From assembly GCF_021531475.1 (NCBI RefSeq), contig NZ_JADYTX010000001.1:1-64000 (forward strand): a stretch of 64,000 bases of DNA, in the 5' to 3' direction. How positions within the stretch are numbered: position 1 is the stretch's first letter; every line of letters starts with the position of its first letter. This DNA is from Fusobacterium perfoetens. Lineage in GTDB: Bacteria > Fusobacteriota > Fusobacteriia > Fusobacteriales > Fusobacteriaceae. Shown here piece by piece: positions 34,539 to 41,837 of this stretch. A model generated the notes under the pieces. That model was not told the origin of the DNA. It saw only the letters and a list, made by a program, of their open reading frames with translations, and ran no database searches. The position numbers and the translations under genes were made by a program.

Positions 34539-35810
34539 ATGGAGACAAAAAAGAGTATACCATTGCATATTAAAATATTTATAGCATTATTTTTAGGAAT
34601 ATTTGCAGGTTATGTTTTAAACTTTATGGGTGGAGTAGAAAATCCTATTATTAATAATCATATTTTACCATTTTTACAATTTTTAGGAGATTTTTTTATA
34701 AAAGCTATTAAAATGGTAATAGTTCCATTGGTGTTTTTTTCTGTGACAGATGCAGCATTGTCATTAGGAGATATAAAAAAATTACGTAGTATAGGTTTAA
34801 AAACAGTAGTATTTTTCTTGGGAACTTCAGGATTAGCTGCAACAATAGGTTTAGTTTTAGCAAATATAATTCAACCAGGAAAAGGTGTTCTTTTAGGAAC
34901 GGCTGGTCAAAAAGTAGCTGTAAAAGAGTTACCTGGAGTTTATAAAACAATTTTAGATTTATTACCTAACAATCCTTTTGAATCTCTTTCAAAAGGTGAT
35001 ATGATGCCAATAATTGTATTTTCATTATTATTAGGATTTGCAATTATAATGATGGGAGAGAAAGGAAAACCATTGGCTAACATAATAAATAGTTTAGCAG
35101 AAGGAATGTTTAATATTATAGGTTTAATAATATCTATTATTCCTTATGGAGTTTTTGGGCTTATGTCAGTAGCTATGGCAAAATATGGTACAGCAATCTT
35201 TGGACCTGTTTTAAAATTTATATTAACAGATTATTTAGCTTCAGCAATTATGATAGTAGTAGTTTACAGTATTTTACTAGTGGTAATAGGAAAGGTTAGT
35301 CCAGTAAAATTCTGGAAAAAAGCAATTCAACCTTGGATAATTGCTTTTAGTACTTGCACTTCTTCAGCAGCATTACCAGTTTCAATGGAGGTTGCTCCGA
35401 AGTTAGGGATTTCTAAAAATGTTTCTAACTTTGTTTTACCATTAGGGGCAACAGCTAATATGAATGGAACTTGCATATATTTTGGGGTAATAGTTTTATT
35501 TGCAAGTCAATTATATGGAATAAATTTATCAATACAACAACAAATTTTATTAGTTATACAAGCAACATTTTTAAGTGTTGGCTGTGCAGCTACTCCTCAA
35601 ATAGGATTGGTAATTTCTATAACACTTTTAACTCAAATGGGTCTACCATTGGAGGCAACTGCATTAGTAGCTGGAATTTATAGAATAATAGATCAAGCTC
35701 ATACATCTACAAACTCTTCTGGAGATTTAGTAGCTTCAGTTTGTATTGCTGCAATGGAAGGAGAATTAGATAGAGAGACATTTAATAAATCAGATGAAAT
35801 AGCAGCCTAA
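34539..35810 (+). CDS. Dicarboxylate/amino acid:cation symporter (GltP/DctA family)
   Basis: A 423-residue polytopic inner-membrane transporter of the DAACS family. The hairpin and substrate motifs are intact: STCTSSAALPVSM (HP1), GATANMNGTCIY (the NMDGT-like motif, here NMNGT) and the HP2/TM8 stretch ending DQAHTSTNSSGDLVAS. Family members use Na+ or H+ to import glutamate, aspartate or C4-dicarboxylates. ATG 34539 has CAGGAGGG upstream; the in-frame ATG at 34464 is rejected. Asn in place of the common Asp of NMDGT may alter cation coupling. Confidence 0.9.
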   Translation: METKKSIPLHIKIFIALFLGIFAGYVLNFMGGVENPIINNHILPFLQFLGDFFIKAIKMVIVPLVFFSVTDAALSLGDIKKLRSIGLKTVVFFLGTSGLAATIGLVLANIIQPGKGVLLGTAGQKVAVKELPGVYKTILDLLPNNPFESLSKGDMMPIIVFSLLLGFAIIMMGEKGKPLANIINSLAEGMFNIIGLIISIIPYGVFGLMSVAMAKYGTAIFGPVLKFILTDYLASAIMIVVVYSILLVVIGKVSPVKFWKKAIQPWIIAFSTCTSSAALPVSMEVAPKLGISKNVSNFVLPLGATANMNGTCIYFGVIVLFASQLYGINLSIQQQILLVIQATFLSVGCAATPQIGLVISITLLTQMGLPLEATALVAGIYRIIDQAHTSTNSSGDLVASVCIAAMEGELDRETFNKSDEIAA

Positions 35811-35831
35811 CATAAAAAGATAATAATACCC

Positions 35832-35865
35832 AAAAAAGTAACCACTAGTTGGTTGCTTTTTTATT
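35832..35865 (+). terminator. Intrinsic terminator after the symporter
   Basis: AAGTAACCA (35836-35844) pairs with TGGTTGCTT (35850-35858, one G-U), flanked by A-run and T-run. Confidence 0.88.
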
Positions 35866-35962
35866 TTTAATAGAAATAATAAAAAATAAAAAAGGAAATT
35901 TTTTTTAATTACAGAATAATAAAATGAAAGCTTTTAAAATAAATAAAGTGGAGGAGAGAGAT

Positions 35963-36535
35963 ATGAAATTAAAAATGTTATTAGCAGGACTAACTTTGAC
36001 CTCAACAGTGGCATTAGGAGCTGGACCTCAATTGTCAGTGGCACCAGGTCTTCAATTTGGAGCTACAAAATATGATTCCATTGATAACTTCAGTTTTAAC
36101 TTATTAGGAGCTGAAAACCAAAGTATGTCAGGATTTGATTTATCATTGATCGGTTACAGACAAATAAATGGAAACTTTAATGGGGGACATTTAGCTGTAT
36201 TTGGATTTGAAGCATTTAGAGTAGCAGGAGATATGACAGGAGTATCTTTAGCTCTATGGAATGATGTAGGTGGAAATCTAAATGGAGGAACTATCGGTAT
36301 AGTAAATACAACTAGAGGAAATGCTACTTTTAATCTTGGTGGAGTAAACTATGTTGAAGGAAAAGCTATGGTTCAACTTGGATTTGTAAACTATTCTCAA
36401 TCAGTAGGAGGACTTCAATTTGGATTTGTAAATGCAACACAAAATTTAGAAGGAATTCAAGTTGGATTTGTAAACTATGCTGCTAATGGAATTTTACCAG
36501 TTTTACCAATTATAAATTTTAGAAAATCTTTTTAA
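35963..36535 (+). CDS. Secreted repeat protein of unknown function (G-x-V-N repeats)
   Basis: A 190-residue protein with a signal peptide (about 1-20, cleavage near ALGAG). The body is made of short imperfect beta repeats of the type GGxxxGxVNxxxx: LNGGTIGIVNTTRG, MVQLGFVNYSQS, LQFGFVNATQN, IQVGFVNYAANG, ending PVLPIINFRKSF. Such repeats occur in surface or periplasmic proteins of several Gram-negative groups, with no settled function. ATG 35963 follows TGGAGGAG; the earlier ATG at 35924 gives a poor signal peptide. It has its own terminator and seems to be a single-gene unit. Confidence 0.65.
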   Translation: MKLKMLLAGLTLTSTVALGAGPQLSVAPGLQFGATKYDSIDNFSFNLLGAENQSMSGFDLSLIGYRQINGNFNGGHLAVFGFEAFRVAGDMTGVSLALWNDVGGNLNGGTIGIVNTTRGNATFNLGGVNYVEGKAMVQLGFVNYSQSVGGLQFGFVNATQNLEGIQVGFVNYAANGILPVLPIINFRKSF

Positions 36536-36562
36536 GATTATACTATAGAGAACAATAAAAAT

Positions 36563-36622
36563 AAAAAAGACTGTTTTAAATTATTGATTTTATTAAGAAA
36601 ATAATTGAGATAGTCTTTTTTT
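36563..36622 (+). terminator. Intrinsic terminator after the repeat protein
   Basis: AAAAAAGACT (36563-36572) pairs with AGTCTTTTTT (36612-36621) with further partial pairing inside, followed by T. Confidence 0.7.
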
Positions 36623-36649
36623 ATAAAATAACATTTTTATAAAAAAAGC

Positions 36650-36678
36650 TTGATTTTTTTTTAAAAAAATGTTATATT
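36650..36678 (+). promoter_or_regulatory. Candidate promoter of the hydrogenase-rubrerythrin gene
   Basis: TTGATT (36650-36655), 17-base spacer and TATATT (36673-36678), about 50 bases before the start. Confidence 0.6.
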
Positions 36679-36726
36679 ATTTTTACAAATATGGAATAAT
36701 TACAATTTTAAAGTTTAGGAGGAATC

Positions 36727-38766
36727 ATGGTGAAGCATTTATCTACAGATATAAGAGTAGCTATAGAAAAAGATAATTTTTCTATAATGAGAGATGAAGA
36801 AAAATGTGTAAAATGTGGTTTATGTAAAGAGATTTGTAATAATTATATAGGAGTAAATAATAGATATTCTCTAAAAGATACAAATGATAAAGCCATATGT
36901 ATAGATTGTGGACAATGTTCAAATGTATGTCCAACTTCTAGTATAACAGAAAAATATGATTATAAAAAATTAAAAGAGATTATAAAAGATAAAGATAATA
37001 TTGTAATCTTTTCTACTTCACCAGCTGTAAGAGTTTCTTTAGGAGAGGAATTCAATTTAGAAAAAGGAAGTTTTGTTGAGGGAAAAATGGTCTCTCTATT
37101 AAGAAAATTAGGAGGAAGTTATGTATTAGATACTAACTTTGCTGCTGATTTAACTATAATAGAGGAAGCCAGTGAATTGATTGATAGAGTAACAAAGAAA
37201 AAAGTATTACCTCAATTTACAAGTTGTTGTCCAGCCTGGGTAAAATATGCTGAAATTTTTTATCCTGAAATATTACCTAATATATCTACAGCTAAAAGTC
37301 CAATAGGAATGCAAGGTCCAACTATAAAGACATATTTTGCTAGTAAAATGGGATTAAATCCTAAAAAAATAGTAAATGTAGCAGTAACACCTTGTACAGC
37401 AAAGAAATCAGAGATAAAAAGAGATGAGATGAACGCCTCAGCAAGATATCATAAAATTGATGATATGAGAGATATGGACTTTGTTATTACAACTAGAGAG
37501 TTAGCTTTATGGGCTAAAGAAGAAAATATTGATTTTAGTATTTTAGAAGAAAGTTCATATGATAATTTAATGGGTAAAGCTTCAGGAGCCGGAGTAATAT
37601 TTGCCAATACAGGTGGAGTTATGGAGGCAGCTTTGAGAACAGCTTATTATTATATAACTAAAACAAACCCTCCTCAAGAACTTTATAATTTAACAGAAAT
37701 AAGGGGAATGAAAGGAGTAAAAGAAGCTTCTTTAAAAATAGGGGATTTAGAATTAAATGTAGCTGTTATTTATGGAACTGATAATGCTGGAAAATTTATT
37801 GAAAATTTAGATAAATTAGATAAAAAATATCATTTTATAGAAGTTATGACTTGTCCAGGTGGATGTATTGGTGGTGGAGGACAACCAAAACCAAAAGACG
37901 GAGATATGGATAAAGCTAGATTAAAGAGAATTGAAAGTATTTATAATAGAGATTCTCAATTAGAAGTTAGAACAAGTCATGAAAATGATGAGATAATAAC
38001 TTTATATAAAGAATTTTATAAGGAACCATTAAGTGAGATAGCTGAAGAAATACTACACACTATTTATTTTGATAAAAGTAATCAATTAGGAGGAAAAAAA
38101 ATGAAAAAATATCGTTGTACAATATGTAATTATATTCATGAAGGAGATTTACCAGAAGATTTTGTATGTCCAATCTGTAAACAACCAGCTTCTGTATTTG
38201 AAGAAATAGTAGAGAAAAAAGAAGAAGGAAAAAATAAATATTCAGGAACTAAAACAGAAAAAAATCTTTTAGAAGCTTTAGCAGGAGAATCAATGGCTAG
38301 AAATAAATATACTTTCTTTGCTAGTGTTGCAAAAGCTGAAGGATATGAGCAAATTCATAATTTATTTATAAAAACAGCTGATAATGAAAGAGAACATTCA
38401 AAATTATGGTTTAAAGAATTAGGAATGTTAGGAGATACTAGTGAGAATTTATTACATGCAGCTGAAGGAGAAAATTATGAATGGACAGATATGTATGATA
38501 AATTTGCTAGAGAAGCTGATGAAGAAGGATTCCATGATTTAGCATTAAAATTCAGAGCTGTGGCAAAAATAGAAAAAGCTCATGAAGAAAGATATAGAAA
38601 ATTATTAAGTAATGTTGAGATGAAAAAAGTATTTGAAAAATCAGAAGAAACTATGTGGGAATGTATAAACTGTGGTCATCTAGTAATGGGTAAAAAAGCT
38701 CCTGAAAGTTGTGAAGTTTGTGGATATGCACAAGGATTCTTTGAAGTAAGAAGCGAAAACTATTAA
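36727..38766 (+). CDS. [FeFe]-hydrogenase fused to rubredoxin-rubrerythrin
   Basis: A 679-residue fusion. Residues 1-75 hold two [4Fe-4S] motifs (C27-x2-C-x2-C-x3-C; C58-x2-C-x2-C-x3-C). The H-cluster domain has [16 protein letters not shown] and [14 protein letters not shown] in order; Thr replaces the Met usual before PCTAKK. From residue 459 a rubredoxin ([22 protein letters not shown]) leads into a rubrerythrin diiron domain ([30 protein letters not shown]) and a second rubredoxin ([20 protein letters not shown]). H2 oxidation could feed peroxide reduction, or the two halves may act separately. A full ribosome-binding site and ATG occur at the junction, so a free rubrerythrin may also be made. 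Confidence 0.9.
   Translation: MVKHLSTDIRVAIEKDNFSIMRDEEKCVKCGLCKEICNNYIGVNNRYSLKDTNDKAICIDCGQCSNVCPTSSITEKYDYKKLKEIIKDKDNIVIFSTSPAVRVSLGEEFNLEKGSFVEGKMVSLLRKLGGSYVLDTNFAADLTIIEEASELIDRVTKKKVLPQFTSCCPAWVKYAEIFYPEILPNISTAKSPIGMQGPTIKTYFASKMGLNPKKIVNVAVTPCTAKKSEIKRDEMNASARYHKIDDMRDMDFVITTRELALWAKEENIDFSILEESSYDNLMGKASGAGVIFANTGGVMEAALRTAYYYITKTNPPQELYNLTEIRGMKGVKEASLKIGDLELNVAVIYGTDNAGKFIENLDKLDKKYHFIEVMTCPGGCIGGGGQPKPKDGDMDKARLKRIESIYNRDSQLEVRTSHENDEIITLYKEFYKEPLSEIAEEILHTIYFDKSNQLGGKKMKKYRCTICNYIHEGDLPEDFVCPICKQPASVFEEIVEKKEEGKNKYSGTKTEKNLLEALAGESMARNKYTFFASVAKAEGYEQIHNLFIKTADNEREHSKLWFKELGMLGDTSENLLHAAEGENYEWTDMYDKFAREADEEGFHDLALKFRAVAKIEKAHEERYRKLLSNVEMKKVFEKSEETMWECINCGHLVMGKKAPESCEVCGYAQGFFEVRSENY
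38089..38103 (+). promoter_or_regulatory. Internal ribosome-binding site and ATG at the fusion junction
   Basis: TTAGGAGGAAAAAAAATG: a near-perfect Shine-Dalgarno eight bases before an in-frame ATG at 38101, exactly where the rubredoxin domain begins ([10 protein letters not shown]). The same bases encode the linker LGGKKM. This could yield a separate 221-residue rubrerythrin from the same mRNA. Confidence 0.7.
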
Positions 38767-38775
38767 AAATAAATT

Positions 38776-38810
38776 AGAGGGTATTGGAATTTTCCAATAC
38801 CCTCTATTAA
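38776..38810. terminator. Bidirectional terminator between hydrogenase and MATE genes
   Basis: A perfect 14-bp stem AGAGGGTATTGGAA (38776-38789) / TTCCAATACCCTCT (38792-38805) between two convergent genes. Confidence 0.85.
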
Positions 38811-38817
38811 TTTTATA

Positions 38818-40152
38818 TTAAAAAACTTTATCTTTAGTTTTAAAGAAATTATAAATATGAAAGCTTGAAATAGCTATCCAACCAATACCTGTGGCAAGAG
38901 CAACTCCTCCGAGTTCTAAAGAACTGATAAAAGCATAAGATAAAATTACCCTTATGATAATTTGTAGTGTTGTTCCAATAAAAGGAATATTCATTATACC
39001 AGTTCCTCTAAAATATCCAACAAATGCACTTCCGTTAAAACATAAAATATAGAAATAAGAGATAATTCGAAGATATTTAACTCCGTTTTTTATAGTTTCA
39101 GAACTAGCATTTGTAAGAAGAGCCTCCATAAATGGTGTGGCTCCAAAATACATAAATAGTGCCATTATAATTCCTAGAGAATACATAAGAACGATACTTG
39201 TTTTAAATCCCTCAAAGGCTCTTTTTTTATTTCCAGCTCCAATATTTTGAGCAATAAATACAGAGATAGCATCTGTACCACTTATAGCAAAAGTATTGGC
39301 AATCCCTTCTATTCTATTTGTAGCTGTATAAGCTGCAATTCCAAAAGCTCCCAATGTATTAACAGCTCCTTGAACTAAGATTTTTCCAATATAAAGACTT
39401 GATTGATGAAGAGCTGAAATAGATGCAAAATATAGGGTTTTCTTAAGTAAAATGCCATCAAATATCATATCAGCTTTTGAAATAATACATTCAGCAAAAT
39501 TTTTCTTTATATATGAGAAACATAAAAGAGCTGAAATTCCTTGTGAAATAACTGTTGCCCAAGCTGCTCCACTTATTCCAAGATGAAGATATTTTATGAA
39601 AATAATATCAAAAAATATATTGCAAATTATTGAAATAATCAAAAATATCAAAGCAAATTTTGTATTTCCCATAGAACGCAGTTGAGAGGCAAATAAGTTA
39701 TATAGGAAAGTAACGAATAATCCTAAGAAAATTATAATTAAATATTCAGTTACATAGGGTTCAATCTCTGGTGGAGTATTAATAATTTTTAGAATTGTTG
39801 GTAGAGATAGAATAGATATAAGACTTAGTAAAATAGTAAATCCTAAACCAAATGTAATTGCTAAGAAAGACTCTTTTCTATACTCTTTCATATCCTGTTT
39901 TCCGTAGAACATTGAAAGAATAACAGAAACTCCAGTACAACAACCTCCCAGTAAAAATATAAAAAGATTCATAACAGTTCCAGCTACTCCAAGCCCAGCA
40001 AAAGCATTTTCTCCTATATATTTTCCAACAATAATAGTATCCACCAAATTATAAAATTGTTGAAATATATTCCCAATAAGAAGAGGAATAGCAAGTTTTA
40101 TAAGCTGACTTTTTATATTTCCCTCTGTGAGAATATAAGTATTTTTTTTCAT
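38818..40152 (-). CDS. MATE-family efflux transporter
   Basis: A 444-residue, twelve-helix multidrug/toxin extrusion protein. The N-terminal LIKLAIPLLIGNIFQQFYNLVDTIIVGKYIGENAFAGLGVAG stretch and the mid-protein GISGAAWATVISQGISALL and IEGIANTFAISGTDAISVFIAQNIGAGN are typical of the DinF/NorM-like group. It would export cationic compounds using Na+ or H+; substrate is unknown. The AGGAGG lies about 15 bases before the ATG, longer than usual, so the start is a little uncertain. Confidence 0.92.
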   Translation of the reverse strand: MKKNTYILTEGNIKSQLIKLAIPLLIGNIFQQFYNLVDTIIVGKYIGENAFAGLGVAGTVMNLFIFLLGGCCTGVSVILSMFYGKQDMKEYRKESFLAITFGLGFTILLSLISILSLPTILKIINTPPEIEPYVTEYLIIIFLGLFVTFLYNLFASQLRSMGNTKFALIFLIISIICNIFFDIIFIKYLHLGISGAAWATVISQGISALLCFSYIKKNFAECIISKADMIFDGILLKKTLYFASISALHQSSLYIGKILVQGAVNTLGAFGIAAYTATNRIEGIANTFAISGTDAISVFIAQNIGAGNKKRAFEGFKTSIVLMYSLGIIMALFMYFGATPFMEALLTNASSETIKNGVKYLRIISYFYILCFNGSAFVGYFRGTGIMNIPFIGTTLQIIIRVILSYAFISSLELGGVALATGIGWIAISSFHIYNFFKTKDKVF

Positions 40153-40220
40153 AAAACTTTTATAAAACCTCCTGTTTTTTCTATATATTATATCATAAAA
40201 TCATAAAAAAATTTATCAAT

Positions 40221-40254
40221 AAAAAAGATTGCTGTGATACTCACAACAATCTTT
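40221..40254 (-). terminator. Intrinsic terminator after asnA
   Basis: A 14-bp stem (40224-40237 with 40241-40254, one G-U pair), followed on the minus strand by TTTATTG. It ends the asnA transcript. Confidence 0.85.
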
Positions 40255-40262
40255 TGATATTT

Positions 40263-41258
40263 CTATAGGAAATAAGCTCCGATTTTTGCATATTCTTCAA
40301 CCATTTCTTCAGGCCAAACAGATGCTTGAACCTCTCCAATATGTAATTTTTCCAAGAAGAACATACAAATTCTTGATTGTCCTATTCCTCCACCAACAGT
40401 GTAAGGAAGTTCTCCATTAAGTAAAGCTTTGTGGAAAGTTAATTTTTTTCTTTCTTCAAGTCCAGAGATTTTTAATTGAGCATCAAGAGTTTCTCCGTCT
40501 ACTCTTACTCCCATTGATGAAAGCTCAAGAGCATGTCCAAGTACAGGGTTCCATACAAGAATATCTCCGTTTAAATTCCAGTCATCATAGTCTGGGGCTC
40601 TTCCATCATGTTTTTTACCAGATTCTAATGTTTTACCAATTTGAGAGATGAATACTGCTTTATGAATTTTAGCAATTTGGTCTTCTCTTTCTTTTGGAGT
40701 AAGATCTGGATATAAATTTTCTAATTCTTGAGAAGTTATGAATGTAATATCATGAGGTAATTTTTTTTCAAATATAGGATATTCTCTTAAAATATATTCC
40801 TCAGTTTTTCTTAAAGCTCTATAAATTTCTTTAACTATCGCTTTTAGAGTAGTCATATTTCTTTCTTCTTTTTTTATAGTTAATTCCCAGTCCCATTGGT
40901 CAACATACATAGAATGGATATTGTCTAAATCTTCGTCTCTTCTGATAGCGTTCATATCTGTATAAAGTCCTGAGTGATTAGGGAAGTTATATCTTTTTAA
41001 TGCCATTCTTTTCCATTTAGCAAGAGAGTGAATGATTTGAAATTCTTCTCCTTTATCCCATTTTGTATCAAATATAACAGGTCTTTCACTACCACTTAAG
41101 TCATCGTTTAATCCAGATGATCTTCTAACATATAAAGGTGCAGAAACCCTTGTTAAATTTAATTCATATGCTAATGTTCTTTCAAAGTAGTCTTTTATTT
41201 TTTTTATGGCTACCTCTGTTTCATATAGGTCTAGTTTACAATCGTAATCTTTTATCAT
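40263..41258 (-). CDS. asnA: Aspartate-ammonia ligase
   Basis: A 331-residue class II synthetase-like enzyme making asparagine from aspartate, ammonia and ATP. Diagnostic stretches are APLYVRRSSGLNDDLSGSERPV, HSLAKWKR, DMNAIRRDEDLDNIHSMYVDQWDWE and the C-terminal LPYTVGGGIGQSRICM. ATG 41258 is used because AAGGAG lies eight bases upstream (the GTG three codons earlier is rejected). It is preceded by an Asn-rich leader peptide and an attenuator, so expression probably answers to charged tRNA-Asn. Confidence 0.95.
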   Translation of the reverse strand: MIKDYDCKLDLYETEVAIKKIKDYFERTLAYELNLTRVSAPLYVRRSSGLNDDLSGSERPVIFDTKWDKGEEFQIIHSLAKWKRMALKRYNFPNHSGLYTDMNAIRRDEDLDNIHSMYVDQWDWELTIKKEERNMTTLKAIVKEIYRALRKTEEYILREYPIFEKKLPHDITFITSQELENLYPDLTPKEREDQIAKIHKAVFISQIGKTLESGKKHDGRAPDYDDWNLNGDILVWNPVLGHALELSSMGVRVDGETLDAQLKISGLEERKKLTFHKALLNGELPYTVGGGIGQSRICMFFLEKLHIGEVQASVWPEEMVEEYAKIGAYFL

Positions 41259-41304
41259 TAATATCACTCCTTTAAAAATATATAAATTAATAAAATTATT
41301 TTTT

Positions 41305-41424
41305 TAATAAAAAAGCCATTCGGTTGTACCCGAATGGCTTAATATCTTAAGAAGGTCGGGTACAAATCATTTTTAAGTGAAAATGGATTTGTACCTAAAG
41401 CAAATATTACTTAAGTCCAAATCC
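41305..41424 (-). promoter_or_regulatory. asnA transcription attenuator (alternative hairpins and terminator)
   Basis: Read on the minus strand, five segments can pair in two exclusive ways. Segment 0 is GGATTTG (41424-41418, leader codons 21-23). Segment 1 is GGTACAAATCC (41395-41385). Segment 2 is GATTTGTACCCGA (41368-41356). Segment 3 lies in AAGCCATTCGGGTACAA (41340-41324). Segment 4 is CCGAATGGCTT (41323-41313), followed by a T-run. 1:2 pairs over 10 bp and allows 3:4, a perfect 11-bp terminator. 2:3 pairs over 10 bp (TTGTACCCGA / TCGGGTACAA) and destroys the terminator. 0:1 pairs over 7 bp (GGATTTG/CAAATCC) and frees segment 2. Confidence 0.85.
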
Positions 41425-41484
41425 CAACATATTATTATTGTTATTATTTATTAAATCAGATAAAAATATAATATGCCCCTTCAT
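41407..41484 (-). CDS. asnA leader peptide with six consecutive Asn codons
   Basis: A 25-residue open reading frame with GGAGGAATT directly before its ATG (41484) and a TAA at 41409-41407. Residues 13-18 are six Asn in a row (AAT AAT AAC AAT AAT AAT). It begins MKGHIIFLSDLI and ends MLGFGLK. It lies between a good promoter and the attenuator hairpins of the asparagine synthetase gene, the classic design of amino-acid leader peptides such as TrpL and HisL. A longer frame from 41610 would start upstream of the promoter and is rejected. Confidence 0.88.
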   Translation of the reverse strand: MKGHIIFLSDLINNNNNNMLGFGLK

Positions 41485-41520
41485 AATTCCTCCAAATTTT
41501 TTAAACAAATGTATGCAAAT

Positions 41521-41549
41521 AGGATACAACTTTTTTAGGTAAAAGTCAA
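41521..41549 (-). promoter_or_regulatory. asnA leader promoter
   Basis: On the minus strand TTGACT (41549-41544), a 17-base spacer and TATCCT (41526-41521). Transcription would start near 41514, about 30 bases before the leader ATG. Confidence 0.75.
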
Positions 41550-41603
41550 TATTTTTTTGAAATAAATTTTTAAGAAAAAAATAAAATTTTTTTAAAAAAT
41601 TAT

Positions 41604-41632
41604 TTGACAAACTAAATATTTTATGATATTAT
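41604..41632 (+). promoter_or_regulatory. Promoter of the small RNA at 41639
   Basis: TTGACA (41604-41609), 17-base spacer and TATTAT (41627-41632); an overlapping TATAAT lies at 41630. It points away from the asnA leader. Confidence 0.75.
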
Positions 41633-41638
41633 AATATC

Positions 41639-41790
41639 AAGAAAAGAATATTTCTTCTTTGAAACGATGGTGATGAGTTTCAAAGTGTCCGATTTATCTC
41701 TCCTAAAATAAGTCGGATTCCTACCCTAAACTTTTAAAAAATTGTAGAAAAAGCTGACTAGTGATGAAGTACAGCTTTTTCTATTTTTTG
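41639..41790 (+). ncRNA. Candidate small RNA with C-rich loops
   Basis: A transcript of about 150 bases with promoter and terminator but no credible ORF. Hairpin 1: CTTTGAAAC (41657-41665) / GTTTCAAAG (41677-41685), loop GATGGTGATGA. Hairpin 2: TCCGATTTAT (41688-41697) / ATAAGTCGGA (41708-41717, one G-U), loop CTCTCCTAAA. Then single-stranded TTCCTACCCTAAA and a 12-bp terminator TAGAAAAAGCTG (41745-41756) / CAGCTTTTTCTA (41772-41783) with a T-run. The CTCTCCT loop and CCTACCC tail could pair with Shine-Dalgarno sequences, as in known trans-acting sRNAs. It could also be an orphan riboswitch, but no known class was recognised. The target is unknown. Confidence 0.65.
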
Positions 41791-41802
41791 GAAAATTTTT
41801 CT

Positions 41803-41829
41803 AAAAAAATAAGAGGAAAACTCCTCTTA
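41803..41829 (-). terminator. Intrinsic terminator after pyridoxal kinase
   Basis: On the minus strand AAGAGGA-GTTT-TCCTCTT followed by ATTTTTTT (stem 41829-41812), just downstream of the kinase stop. Confidence 0.85.
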
Positions 41830-41837
41830 CTTTAAAT

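Noticed and set aside
41260-41549. T-box upstream of asnA
   Set aside because: No T-box sequence (AGGGTGGNACCGCG) or specifier stem; the leader ORF with six Asn codons and alternative hairpins explains the region better.
41407-41610. 67-residue ORF covering the asnA leader
   Set aside because: Its first 42 codons lie upstream of or over the promoter at 41549-41521; the 25-codon form with its own Shine-Dalgarno is more convincing.
41657-41726. Fluoride (crcB) riboswitch
   Set aside because: GATGG in the first loop and TCCTACC at the end recall the crcB motif, but the first loop does not pair with the 3' segment to make the required pseudoknot, spacing differs, and no transporter gene follows on that strand.
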